NCBI RefSeq assembly: GCF_011603255.1
Contig: NZ_JAANCM010000025.1
Coordinates: forward strand, 1-34,537
DNA length: 34,537 nt
Direction: 5' to 3'
DNA from: Ferranicluibacter rubi
GTDB taxonomy: Bacteria; Pseudomonadota; Alphaproteobacteria; Rhizobiales; Rhizobiaceae
Shown piece after piece: positions 26,784 to 34,537 of the stretch. Every line of letters starts with the position of its first letter. Position 1 is the first letter of the stretch. The position numbers and the translations under genes are program-made. The notes beneath the pieces are model-generated. The model did not search any database. It was not told where the DNA came from and was given only the letters and a program-made list of their open reading frames with translations.

Positions 26784-29390
26784 ATGGATATCGAGAAATA
26801 TTCCGAACGCGTGCGTGGTTTCCTGCAATCGGCGCAGACCTATGCACTTTCGGCAGGCCACCCCCAGTTCACGCCCGAGCATGTGCTGAAAGTGCTGCTC
26901 GACGACGATCAAGGCATGGCAGCCTCGCTGATCGAGCGCGCCGGCGGCCGGGCGAAGGACGCCAAGCTTGCCAATGACGCAGCCCTTGCCAAGCTGCCGA
27001 AGGTGTCCGGCGGGAATGGCGGCATCGCCCTGTCGCAGCCGCTGGCCAAGGTTTTCACGACGGCCGAAGAGGCCGCCAAAAAGGCGGGCGACAGTTTCGT
27101 CACCGTCGAGCGCCTGTTGCTGGCGCTGACTGTCGAAACATCGGCTTCGACTGCGCAGACGCTTTCCAAAGCTGGGGTGACCGCCGCACGGCTGAACCAG
27201 GCGATCAACGAGATCCGCAAGGGCCGCACCGCCGACGGCGCCAATGCAGAGGCCGGTTTCGACGCGCTGAAGAAATATGCGCGCGACCTGACCGCGGATG
27301 CACGTGACGGCAAGCTCGATCCGGTGATCGGTCGCGACGACGAGATCCGCCGCACGATCCAGGTGCTTTCGCGCCGTACGAAGAACAATCCGGTGCTGAT
27401 CGGCGAACCCGGCGTGGGCAAGACGGCCATCGCCGAAGGCCTCGCCTTGCGCATCGTCAATGGCGACGTGCCGGAAAGCCTGAAGGACAAGCGGCTGATG
27501 GCGCTCGACATGGGCGCGCTGATTGCCGGGGCGAAGTTCCGCGGCGAGTTCGAGGAGCGGCTGAAGGCCATTCTCTCGGAAGTGCAGGCGGATGCCGGCG
27601 AGATCATCCTGTTCATCGACGAGATGCACACGCTGGTGGGTGCCGGCAAGGCCGATGGGGCGATGGACGCCTCGAACCTCTTGAAGCCGGCGCTGGCGCG
27701 CGGCGAGCTGCACTGCGTCGGCGCGACCACGCTCGACGAGTACCGCAAGCATGTGGAAAAGGATGCGGCGCTTGCCCGCCGGTTCCAGCCGGTCATGGTC
27801 AACGAGCCGGATGTCGAGGACACGATCTCGATCCTGCGCGGGTTGAAGGAGAAGTACGAGCAGCACCACAAGGTGCGGATTTCGGACGCGGCGCTTGTCG
27901 CGGCTGCAACTCTGTCGAACCGCTACATCACCGACCGTTTCCTGCCCGACAAGGCCATCGACCTGATGGACGAGGCTGCATCGCGGCTGCGGATGCAGGT
28001 GGATAGCAAGCCGGAAGAACTGGACGAACTCGACCGCCGCATCATGCAGCTGAAGATCGAGCGCGAGGCCCTGAAGAAGGAGACCGACCGCGCCTCGAAG
28101 GACCGGCTGGAAAAGCTGGAGCTTGATTTGACCGGGCTCGAAGAGCAGGCCGATGCGCTGACCGCGCGCTGGCAGTCGGAAAAGTCGAAGCTTGGGCTTG
28201 CCGCCGATCTGAAGCGACAGCTCGACGAAGCGCGCAACGAACTGGCCACTGCCCAGCGCAAGGGTGAGTTCCAGCGGGCGGGCGAGCTTGCCTATGGCGA
28301 GATCCCGAAGCTCGAAAAGGAGCTGCAGGAGTCCGAAGCGCAGGACGGTTCGGCCGCATCCATGGTGCAGGAAGTGGTGACGCCGGACAATATCGCGCAC
28401 ATCGTTTCCCGCTGGACCGGTATTCCGGTCGACAAGATGCTGGAAGGCGAGCGCGACAAGCTGCTCCGGATGGAAGACGAACTGGCCAAGTGGGTCGTGG
28501 GGCAGGGGGATGCGGTGCAGGCCGTGTCCCGCGCCGTCCGTCGCTCGCGCGCCGGGCTGCAGGACCCGAACCGGCCGATCGGCTCCTTCATCTTCCTCGG
28601 GCCGACCGGCGTCGGCAAGACGGAGCTGACCAAGGCGCTTGCGCGCTTCCTCTTCGATGACGACACGGCACTCGTGCGCATGGATATGTCGGAATATATG
28701 GAGAAACACTCCGTTTCCCGGCTGATCGGTGCACCTCCGGGCTATGTCGGCTATGAGGAAGGCGGTTCGCTGACGGAAGCCGTGCGGCGCAAGCCTTATC
28801 AGGTCGTGCTGTTCGACGAGATCGAGAAGGCCCATCCCGACGTCTTCAACGTGCTGCTGCAGGTGCTGGACGATGGCCGGCTGACGGACGGGCAGGGCCG
28901 GACGGTGGATTTCCGCAATACGATGATCATCATGACATCGAATCTCGGCGCGGAATATCTGACCGGGCTTGCCGAAGGCGAGGATACCGACAGCGTGCGC
29001 GAGCAGGTGATGGGTGTGGTGCGCTCGGCCTTCCGGCCGGAGTTCCTCAACCGCGTCGATGAGATCATTCTGTTCCACCGTCTGAAGCGCGGCGAGATGG
29101 GGGCGATCGTCGATATTCAGCTCGAGCGGCTGAAGACCTTGCTGGCGGATCGCAAGATCACGCTGGAACTGGACGGCGACGCCCGGCACTGGCTGGCGGA
29201 ACGCGGCTACGATCCCGTCTATGGCGCACGCCCGCTGAAGCGGACGATCCAGCGCTATGTGCAGGATCCGCTCGCCGAAAAGATCCTGTCCGGCGACATC
29301 CCGGATGGCTCCGTGATCAAGGTGCTGGAAGGGTCCGATCGGCTGAACTTCAAGCTGCTCGGCACGGGCGAAGACCGCGTTGCTGCCTGA
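26784..29390 (+). CDS. clpB: ATP-dependent disaggregase ClpB
   Basis: ClpB is a hexameric AAA+ chaperone that, together with DnaK, pulls proteins out of aggregates after heat stress. The 868-residue length is normal. Domains in order are the N-domain (about residues 1-145), AAA-1 with Walker A GEPGVGKT at 207-214 and Walker [15 protein letters not shown], and the coiled-coil middle domain (about 400-525). AAA-2 follows with Walker A GPTGVGKT at 606-613 and [20 protein letters not shown]. Translation starts at ATG 26784 behind a nearly perfect ribosome-binding site, AAGGAGGT (26773-26780). It is followed by an intrinsic terminator and preceded by a candidate RpoH promoter. Confidence 0.98.
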   Translation: MDIEKYSERVRGFLQSAQTYALSAGHPQFTPEHVLKVLLDDDQGMAASLIERAGGRAKDAKLANDAALAKLPKVSGGNGGIALSQPLAKVFTTAEEAAKKAGDSFVTVERLLLALTVETSASTAQTLSKAGVTAARLNQAINEIRKGRTADGANAEAGFDALKKYARDLTADARDGKLDPVIGRDDEIRRTIQVLSRRTKNNPVLIGEPGVGKTAIAEGLALRIVNGDVPESLKDKRLMALDMGALIAGAKFRGEFEERLKAILSEVQADAGEIILFIDEMHTLVGAGKADGAMDASNLLKPALARGELHCVGATTLDEYRKHVEKDAALARRFQPVMVNEPDVEDTISILRGLKEKYEQHHKVRISDAALVAAATLSNRYITDRFLPDKAIDLMDEAASRLRMQVDSKPEELDELDRRIMQLKIEREALKKETDRASKDRLEKLELDLTGLEEQADALTARWQSEKSKLGLAADLKRQLDEARNELATAQRKGEFQRAGELAYGEIPKLEKELQESEAQDGSAASMVQEVVTPDNIAHIVSRWTGIPVDKMLEGERDKLLRMEDELAKWVVGQGDAVQAVSRAVRRSRAGLQDPNRPIGSFIFLGPTGVGKTELTKALARFLFDDDTALVRMDMSEYMEKHSVSRLIGAPPGYVGYEEGGSLTEAVRRKPYQVVLFDEIEKAHPDVFNVLLQVLDDGRLTDGQGRTVDFRNTMIIMTSNLGAEYLTGLAEGEDTDSVREQVMGVVRSAFRPEFLNRVDEIILFHRLKRGEMGAIVDIQLERLKTLLADRKITLELDGDARHWLAERGYDPVYGARPLKRTIQRYVQDPLAEKILSGDIPDGSVIKVLEGSDRLNFKLLGTGEDRVAA

Positions 29391-29415
29391 TCGACCTGCC
29401 TGATCCGAGATATTT

Positions 29416-29445
29416 GGCCTTCCCGGGAAACCGGGGAGGCCTTTT
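29416..29445 (+). terminator. Intrinsic terminator of clpB
   Basis: GGCCTTCCC and GGGGAGGCC form a 9-bp stem with one G-T pair around an 8-base loop, followed by TTTTGCGTTT. It lies 26 bp after the clpB stop. Confidence 0.8.
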
Positions 29446-29516
29446 GCGTTTGAGGACCTTAATCCCACGGTAATCCCGATCGGCGACAAATGGGCCTGAC
29501 GAACAGGGACGGGAAC

Positions 29517-30296
29517 ATGACAGAGATGAAGCGAGCCGGGCTTGTGGTCGTGGTCACGGCCGGCGGGCGCAATCCGCAGATCCTGATCAACGCGCTCGCC
29601 CGTCGCTTTTCCGAGGTTGTCGTTCTCTTGGAGCCGGCGGAATCGAAGTCCGTCTTCGTTAGGCGGCGCGCGCGCAAGCTCGGATGGCCGGTGGCTCTCG
29701 GTCAGCTCGCGACGATGGTCGCCTCCAAATTCGGCAAGCGCTTTACCGAAGGCCGTGCGCGGGAGATTCTGGAGACCTATGGCGTTTCGGATGTGCCGAA
29801 TGCGGATGTCAGAACGGTGCCGATTCCGTCGATCAACACGCCGGAAGCACTGGATAGGCTGACCAAGTTTTCACCCGATGTCGTCTTCCTCGTCTCGTGC
29901 CGCATGCTGGCTGCCGCAACGCTATCGGCGATATCCTGCCCCGTCATCAATTTTCACGCCGGCATCAACCCCCGATATCGCGGCCTGATGGGCGGATACT
30001 GGGCGCGGGTGAACCGCGACGAGGAGAATTTCGGTGCGACGGTGCATCTGGTCGATGCGGGCGTCGATACGGGCGATATTCTCTACCAGACGCGCATGAC
30101 GCCCGGTAAAGGCGATACGATGCACACCTATCCGCTGCTGCAGACGGCCGCTTCGACCGGAATTGCCATCCGAGCGGTCGAGGATGCGCTGGCCGGGACG
30201 CTTCGGCCGATGACCGTCGCGGGTCCATCCCGGCAATGGTATCACCCGCCCGTCTGGACATGGATCTGGAACGGGCTGTCGCGTGGCATCTGGTAA
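29517..30296 (+). CDS. Stand-alone formyltransferase (Fmt N-terminal domain family)
   Basis: This 259-residue protein has the N10-formyl-tetrahydrofolate transferase fold. The catalytic Asn and His are visible in VINFHAGINPRYRG (about residue 146) and the catalytic Asp in DTGDILYQ. The C-terminal tRNA-binding domain of methionyl-tRNA formyltransferase is absent, so this is not Fmt. Relatives formylate amino sugars, as WbkC-type enzymes do, or other amines. The acceptor is unknown. The start ATG 29517 follows CAGGGACGGG; ATG 29490 is an in-frame alternative. It is 153 bp upstream of the MetV-like and MetF-like genes, which also act on folate one-carbon units. Confidence 0.82.
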   Translation: MTEMKRAGLVVVVTAGGRNPQILINALARRFSEVVVLLEPAESKSVFVRRRARKLGWPVALGQLATMVASKFGKRFTEGRAREILETYGVSDVPNADVRTVPIPSINTPEALDRLTKFSPDVVFLVSCRMLAAATLSAISCPVINFHAGINPRYRGLMGGYWARVNRDEENFGATVHLVDAGVDTGDILYQTRMTPGKGDTMHTYPLLQTAASTGIAIRAVEDALAGTLRPMTVAGPSRQWYHPPVWTWIWNGLSRGIW

Positions 30297-30449
30297 GACG
30301 TATCGGCGCACGTCGCTTTCACTGTCGCGGCGTGTCGTGTCGTGCAAAGATGCGCGGCGGGTCGAAAAGACGCGCAAGCATTTGCCGGATGACGGCCACG
30401 CCAATGCGCACGGCAATGGGCCGACGGGACCGATACAAGGCGGATACAT

Positions 30450-31067
30450 ATGACGAAACCTTCGCCCTCCGATCTCGCTCCTGCGCCCAGGCCCGACAAG
30501 GGCAATGCGCAGGCCGGCCGCAAGGCGGCAACCGGCGCCTATACGCCCGCCAGCGTCTCGCCCAACCGGCGCGGGCAGCGCAGCTTTGCGATCCGCCTCT
30601 GGTCGGTGCGCCATTCCCGGCTGCTGGAATGGGTCTATCACCGGTTCGCGTCGGTATTTCTGGCATTGCATCCGCTCTGGCGGGCGATCGGCTACGCCAG
30701 AGCCGAGGCACCGGTGACTGTGGTCGAGCGCGGGGTGAAGGGCCTGCTCTTCGACTGTCGCATGTGCGGCCAATGCATCCTGTCGTCCACCGGCATGTCC
30801 TGCCCGATGAACTGCCCCAAGCAATTGCGCAACGGACCCTGCGGCGGCGTGCGTGCCAATGGAAACTGCGAAGTGGAGCCCGACATGCCCTGCGTCTGGG
30901 TCAAAGCCTGGGAAGGTTCACGCCAGATGGCGAACGGCGATGCGATCCTGGCCGTACAGCCGCCGGTGAACCAGTCGTTGCGCGAAACGTCGTCCTGGCT
31001 ACGGGTGACGGCAGCCGAGGCACAGGCGCGGGATAATCAGACGACAACCTCGGGACGCCCGACATGA
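30450..31067 (+). CDS. Cysteine-rich MTHFR C-terminal domain protein (MetV-like)
   Basis: This 205-residue protein carries the MTHFR_C domain of MetV, the small partner of MetF in some anaerobes. Nine cysteines fall within about 48 residues (CRMCGQC, SCPMNC, GPCGG, GNCEVE, MPCVW, residues about 101-149), a likely metal or iron-sulfur cluster site. The N-terminal 90 residues contain a weakly hydrophobic stretch (FASVFLALHPLWRAIGYA), possibly a membrane-contact helix. The stop overlaps the ATG of the MetF-like gene (ATGA), so the proteins are translationally coupled and probably form a complex. The ATG is preceded by AAGGCGG. Confidence 0.85.
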   Translation: MTKPSPSDLAPAPRPDKGNAQAGRKAATGAYTPASVSPNRRGQRSFAIRLWSVRHSRLLEWVYHRFASVFLALHPLWRAIGYARAEAPVTVVERGVKGLLFDCRMCGQCILSSTGMSCPMNCPKQLRNGPCGGVRANGNCEVEPDMPCVWVKAWEGSRQMANGDAILAVQPPVNQSLRETSSWLRVTAAEAQARDNQTTTSGRPT

Positions 31068-32140
31068 GTGGTTTCCCAAACGCTTCTGGCGATCTCTTGC
31101 CCGGCCATTCCTCGCGCGGGCGGCTGGAGCAGGTGCTTCGGCGCGGCGAGTTCGCGGTGACGGCAGAGCTGAACCCGCCCGACAGCGCCGATCCGGAAGA
31201 GGTCTATGCTCGGGCCGCGGTGTTCGAGGGTTGGGTGGACGGCATCAACGCGGTCGATGCGTCGGGCGCCAATTGCCATATGTCCTCGGTCGGCATCTGC
31301 GCACTTCTGACCCGCATGGGTTACGCTCCGATCATGCAGATCTCCTGCCGCGACCGAAACCGGATCGCCATTCAGGGCGATGTGCTGGGTGCGGCCGCCA
31401 TGGGCGTGGCGAACATTCTCTGCCTTACCGGTGACGGTGTGCAGGCCGGCGACCAGCCGGGGGCAAAGCCGGTGTTCGATCTCGACTGCATGTCGCTTTT
31501 GGAAACGGTGCGGATCATGCGGGATCACGCCAAGTTTCTCTCCGGGCGCAAGCTGACCGCGCCGCCGCGCGTCTTTCTCGGTGCCGCCATCAATCCGTTC
31601 GCGCCGCCGTATGATTTCCGTCCGTACCGGCTTGCCAAGAAAATCGAGGCCGGTGCCCAGTTCGTGCAGAGCCAGTATTGCTTCGATGTGCCGATGTTCC
31701 GCGCCTACATGGAAAAAGTGCGCGATCTCGGTCTGCACGAGCACTGCCATATCCTCGTCGGCGTCGGGCCGATGGCATCCGCCCGCACCGCGCGCTGGAT
31801 CCGCTCCAACGTGCCGGGCGTCCATATCCCCGATGCCATCATCGCCCGGCTGGAGGGCGCGGCCGACCAGAAGAAAGAAGGCAAGCAGATCTGCATCGAT
31901 ATCATCAACGAGGTGAAGGAGATCAAAGGTGTCTCCGGCATTCACGTGATGGCCTATCGGCAGGAGGAATATGTGGCCGAGATCGTCCATGAATCCGGCG
32001 TTCTGAAGGGCCGCAGACCATGGCGCCGCGAACAGGGTCCCGCGGACGCCGGTGTTGCCGAACGTCTCGATGCGGCGCGCGGGGGCGAGATGCAGGATCA
32101 GGAGAGCCTTGCGGAAACGGCGGCGAAGCGGCCGCACTGA
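31064..32140 (+). CDS. Methylenetetrahydrofolate reductase (MetF-like)
   Basis: This 358-residue flavoprotein has the MTHFR (beta/alpha)8-barrel. The catalytic glutamate segment VTAELNPP lies near residue 30. Folate- and FAD-binding segments follow: ISCRDRNRIAIQGDVLGA (about 98-115), LCLTGDGV (about 121), and GAQFVQSQYCFD (about 197). The enzyme interconverts 5,10-methylene- and 5-methyl-tetrahydrofolate. Unlike the ordinary metF, it starts inside the stop codon of a MetV-like gene, so it is probably the catalytic subunit of a MetVF-type reductase. The direction and electron donor in an aerobe are open. A second, housekeeping metF probably exists elsewhere. It converges with the M23 peptidase gene. 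Confidence 0.9.
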   Translation: MSGFPNASGDLLPGHSSRGRLEQVLRRGEFAVTAELNPPDSADPEEVYARAAVFEGWVDGINAVDASGANCHMSSVGICALLTRMGYAPIMQISCRDRNRIAIQGDVLGAAAMGVANILCLTGDGVQAGDQPGAKPVFDLDCMSLLETVRIMRDHAKFLSGRKLTAPPRVFLGAAINPFAPPYDFRPYRLAKKIEAGAQFVQSQYCFDVPMFRAYMEKVRDLGLHEHCHILVGVGPMASARTARWIRSNVPGVHIPDAIIARLEGAADQKKEGKQICIDIINEVKEIKGVSGIHVMAYRQEEYVAEIVHESGVLKGRRPWRREQGPADAGVAERLDAARGGEMQDQESLAETAAKRPH

Positions 32141-32187
32141 TCCCGCTTTCGCAGGAGCATCGGGCGCGCCATCATCGCCACGCGCTG

Positions 32188-34155
32188 TTACTGCGTGGCG
32201 GCGACTTCGCTGCCATTATCCTTGGCCAGCAGCTCGTCGATGCGCTGCCGCTCTTCCTCGAACTGGGCGAGCGCCGCACCATCCAGCGACTTGCCGCCGG
32301 GAAGCCGGATGCGCAGCGGATCGACGCGGTTGCCGTTGACGATCAATTCGTAGTGCAGGTGCGGGCCCGTCGACAGGCCCGTCGTCCCGATCCAGCCGAT
32401 GACTTGGCCCTGCGCAACGCGCGCGCCGGGCTTGACGTTCTTTGCGATCGCGCTCTGGTGATTGTAGGACGAGACGTAACCGTTCGCATGACGAATGAGC
32501 GTCTGGTTGCCATACCCGCCGCTATCCCAGCCGGCCTTCTCCACGACGCCATTGCCCGCCGCGATGATCGGCGTGCCGCGCGGTGCGGCCCAGTCCACGC
32601 CGGTATGCATGCGTGAAAAGCCGAGGATCGGATGACGGCGCATGCCGAAGCCCGAGCGGAACGTGCCGTTGGGAACCGGGTTGCGCAGCAGGAACTGACG
32701 AATGCTCTTGCCCATCTCGTTGTAGTAGTCGACGGAATTGTCGTCCGGGTCCTGGAAACGATAGAACCGGGTCTGCGCGTCGCCGAACTTCGCATTGACG
32801 TAGAGCAGTTCCGACGTATCCGTCGCGCGACCGCTTTCATCCGCAACGGAGAAGAAGGCCTCGAGGCTGTCGGTCGGCTTCAACTGTGCCTGAAAATCGA
32901 CATTGCTCGCGAGCAGCTTGATCAGCTGCGCGACCATGCCCTGGTTCATGCCGTAGGAAAGTGCGGCCCGATAGACCCCGTCATAGACCCGCGGCAGATC
33001 GCGGCCGGCCGAGATGGTCGGTGTGCCGTTATCGTCGAAGGCGGTGTAGACGGCGGAAAGCTGCGGCGGCTCCTCGCCACGCACGAATGTGCCATGGTCG
33101 TCCAGCGCCATGGTCAGCACATGCGCACCACCCTTGGCGTAGACGCTCGCCCGCATCACCCGCGCTTCTTCGTTCTCGCCCCTCTGGATGATGCCGATAC
33201 GCACGACATCGCCTTCACGGAAGATATCCGAATTCAGCGCCGTCTTGAAGATGGCCGCGATATCGGCCGCCTGTGCCTTGGAATAGCCGGCGCCACTCAG
33301 AACGGTCGCCATTTCCGTGTCACGCCGGACCGGAATGACGTCGTCTGCAAATTCCGCGCTGCTGTCGTTGATCGTTTCGAACGGCGTGACCGTCATATTC
33401 TCCTCGACCACCCGCGCCGTGATGCCCTGGATCAGGTCGAGCTCGGAGGCGTCGGAGGCAAAGCGTCGCGGATCGACATAGAAGAGCGAGGCGAGCTGCG
33501 TATTGCCTTCCGTCAGGGCCGCGCCGTTGGAGCGGACGTTCTCTTCCACCTCGTCGAGCGACATCGAGGGCCCGAATTTCAGCGTCGAGCCCTTGAGGGG
33601 AAAATCGACCGTCTTCAGCGCGACTTCGGATTCGACATCGGAGCCGTAGATGGTGCCGGTGCGCACCGGGGGAGGGGCAGAGGCGGCGTCGTCATTGGAG
33701 AAGATCGCGAGAGGATCGAAGGACGGGTAGGATTCCGATGCCTGGTGGTTGGCCGCCAGTGTCATCTTCACATGCGCGAACGGCTGGCGACGAACCACTT
33801 CCTTTTCGCCATCGTGTATCATCGTGGAGACTTCGAGGATCGTCCGGTCGGATGGCTTGGCGACGATCACGGGAGAGACGATGCGACCGCCGCGCTTGGC
33901 GGTCGCTGCCGGCTGGCCGCCGCGCAAGGCAGGGTCCACTGCGGCATAGGCTTCCGCGGGGATCGCAAGCTGCTGGCGACCATCGAGTGCGGCAAAGAGC
34001 GCAACGCCCATAAGGAGACTGGATGTGATGCCGGTAAGGAATGTGCCGGAGAGCCAGCGGAGCGAAATCTCGCGGCGATCGGGCGCCCGGCGGCCATCGG
34101 CCAATATGGGCGGTTCGTTGCCCAGCGACCGTATCATGGATTTGTCCGTGATCAT
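32188..34155 (-). CDS. Large membrane-anchored M23 peptidoglycan endopeptidase
   Basis: This 655-residue protein has a cytoplasmic N-terminus of about 35 residues, one membrane span (FLTGITSSLLMGVALFAAL, about 39-57), a long periplasmic region, and an M23 domain at about 505-615. The zinc ligands are intact: HTGVD near residue 525 and GPHLHYE near residue 603, so it should cleave peptide cross-links. The central region resembles the regulatory domains of Csd3-like peptidases. A relationship to the RgsM-type enzymes used in rhizobial polar growth is possible, but this is recalled rather than tested. The start ATG 34155 lacks a strong ribosome-binding site. A TATAAG box (34194-34199 on the minus strand) may be its -10. 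Confidence 0.88.
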   Translation of the reverse strand: MITDKSMIRSLGNEPPILADGRRAPDRREISLRWLSGTFLTGITSSLLMGVALFAALDGRQQLAIPAEAYAAVDPALRGGQPAATAKRGGRIVSPVIVAKPSDRTILEVSTMIHDGEKEVVRRQPFAHVKMTLAANHQASESYPSFDPLAIFSNDDAASAPPPVRTGTIYGSDVESEVALKTVDFPLKGSTLKFGPSMSLDEVEENVRSNGAALTEGNTQLASLFYVDPRRFASDASELDLIQGITARVVEENMTVTPFETINDSSAEFADDVIPVRRDTEMATVLSGAGYSKAQAADIAAIFKTALNSDIFREGDVVRIGIIQRGENEEARVMRASVYAKGGAHVLTMALDDHGTFVRGEEPPQLSAVYTAFDDNGTPTISAGRDLPRVYDGVYRAALSYGMNQGMVAQLIKLLASNVDFQAQLKPTDSLEAFFSVADESGRATDTSELLYVNAKFGDAQTRFYRFQDPDDNSVDYYNEMGKSIRQFLLRNPVPNGTFRSGFGMRRHPILGFSRMHTGVDWAAPRGTPIIAAGNGVVEKAGWDSGGYGNQTLIRHANGYVSSYNHQSAIAKNVKPGARVAQGQVIGWIGTTGLSTGPHLHYELIVNGNRVDPLRIRLPGGKSLDGAALAQFEEERQRIDELLAKDNGSEVAATQ

Positions 34156-34413
34156 GCCAGCTGATCGGGTCCCTGTTGAACGCGCCGGTTCTTCTTATAG
34201 GCTGCGTATATTGTGCGAAGATGTGCATCTTTCGCGCTGTCGAGTCAAATCCGACACAGTGCGCGGTGCTCCCTGAGACACTGCGATTGTGTAAAACTGA
34301 GGGCGGCGGGTGCCCTGCGGCAGGTTTCCTTCATGACGCGAGAAGGGGAGGGGGCTCCAGCCCCTATGGCGCAAGGCTTTGTCAGAAAACTGTCATTTTT
34401 TTCAAAAACCCTG
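34156..34413. other. Intergenic region between the M23 gene and the right-edge promoter
   Basis: No gene is supported here. It contains a minus-strand -10-like TATAAG (34194-34199) for the M23 gene and a small GC-rich hairpin (GGGGC with GCCCC, 34351-34364). An A/T-rich patch at 34391-34408, upstream of the next promoter, could act as an UP element. Confidence 0.4.
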
Positions 34414-34443
34414 TTGACGAACTGCGGTTCAGAGATCTATAAA
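34414..34443 (+). promoter_or_regulatory. Strong sigma-70 promoter, probably of an rRNA operon
   Basis: TTGACG (34414-34419) and CTATAA (34437-34442) are 17 bases apart, near consensus, and are preceded by an A/T-rich patch. The discriminator after the -10 (ACCGCACACC) is GC-rich as in stringently controlled promoters. The following leader (CAACGAGGGCGGCGGCGCTG and beyond) resembles leaders upstream of rhizobial 16S rRNA genes as I recall them. No rRNA gene begins before the window ends. Confidence 0.65.
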
Positions 34444-34537
34444 CCGCACACCAACGAGGGCGGCGGCGCTGCTGGCGACCAACGAACTCGCTCTGAAGTT
34501 TCTTGACTTTGTAGCGACTTGGCGGTCTTAGGCAGAA

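Noticed and set aside
26055-29489. A minus-strand frame of over 1100 codons across clpB
   Set aside because: It is entirely antisense to clpB and the end of the Nudix-DUF429 gene, and shows only composition-driven sequence.
32176-32200. Hairpin CGCCACGC / GCGTGGCG between the convergent MetF-like and M23 genes as a bidirectional terminator
   Set aside because: It overlaps the last codons of the M23 gene and has no T-run on either side.

Overview
The window is a GC-rich, gene-dense piece of an alphaproteobacterial chromosome, most likely from the Rhizobiaceae (Rhizobium/Agrobacterium relatives). The evidence is the gene content and order (argJ with a GNAT gene and mutT; an NDUFAF5-like methyltransferase beside comF; comF-grxC-amidase-DUF1178; ubiG beside lysC-ptsP-prfA-prmC; a DUF4167 gene; clpB), a rhizobial-type palindromic intergenic repeat, and a promoter and leader at the right edge that look like the start of an rRNA operon. 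No species was determined. I see no phage, plasmid, transposon or CRISPR signature, and most of the window is conserved core genome.

Layout. 1-925 is the 3' part of an acyl-CoA synthetase gene. 943-8129 runs on the minus strand: secA, a metallo-beta-lactamase-fold hydrolase, a LysE exporter, and a flippase gene overlapping a CelD-like acetyltransferase gene. 8400-12750 runs on the plus strand: a periplasmic parvulin isomerase, an argJ-GNAT-mutT operon, and a small membrane protein with a Flp pilin. At 12755-17076 an NDUFAF5-like protein and ubiG (minus) flank the comF-grxC-amidase-DUF1178 group (plus). 17287-23102 holds lysC, ptsP (nitrogen PTS enzyme I), a 180-bp inverted repeat, prfA and prmC.

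23103-34537 has the least ordinary content. It contains a DUF4167 gene with poly-Asn and poly-Gly tracts, preceded by a possible 10-codon leader peptide. It also contains a secreted eight-cysteine protein with a C-terminal motif resembling the chlorovirus basic adaptor, and a continuous frame joining a Nudix hydrolase to a DUF429 (RNase H-fold) domain. These are followed by clpB behind a candidate heat-shock promoter, a folate-linked trio (stand-alone formyltransferase, MetV-like cysteine-rich protein, MetF-like reductase), a large M23 peptidase, and the probable rRNA promoter.

Functional links visible in the sequence include PrmC, which methylates the GGQ glutamine of the release factor encoded just upstream. 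The two subunits of a MetVF-type methylenetetrahydrofolate reductase are encoded by overlapping genes. The flippase and acetyltransferase genes overlap and are probably used together in a cell-surface polysaccharide. The best candidates for something undescribed are the Nudix-DUF429 fusion, the formyltransferase/MetV/MetF group and the secreted cysteine-rich protein. None amounts to a clear new multi-gene defence or mobile system.
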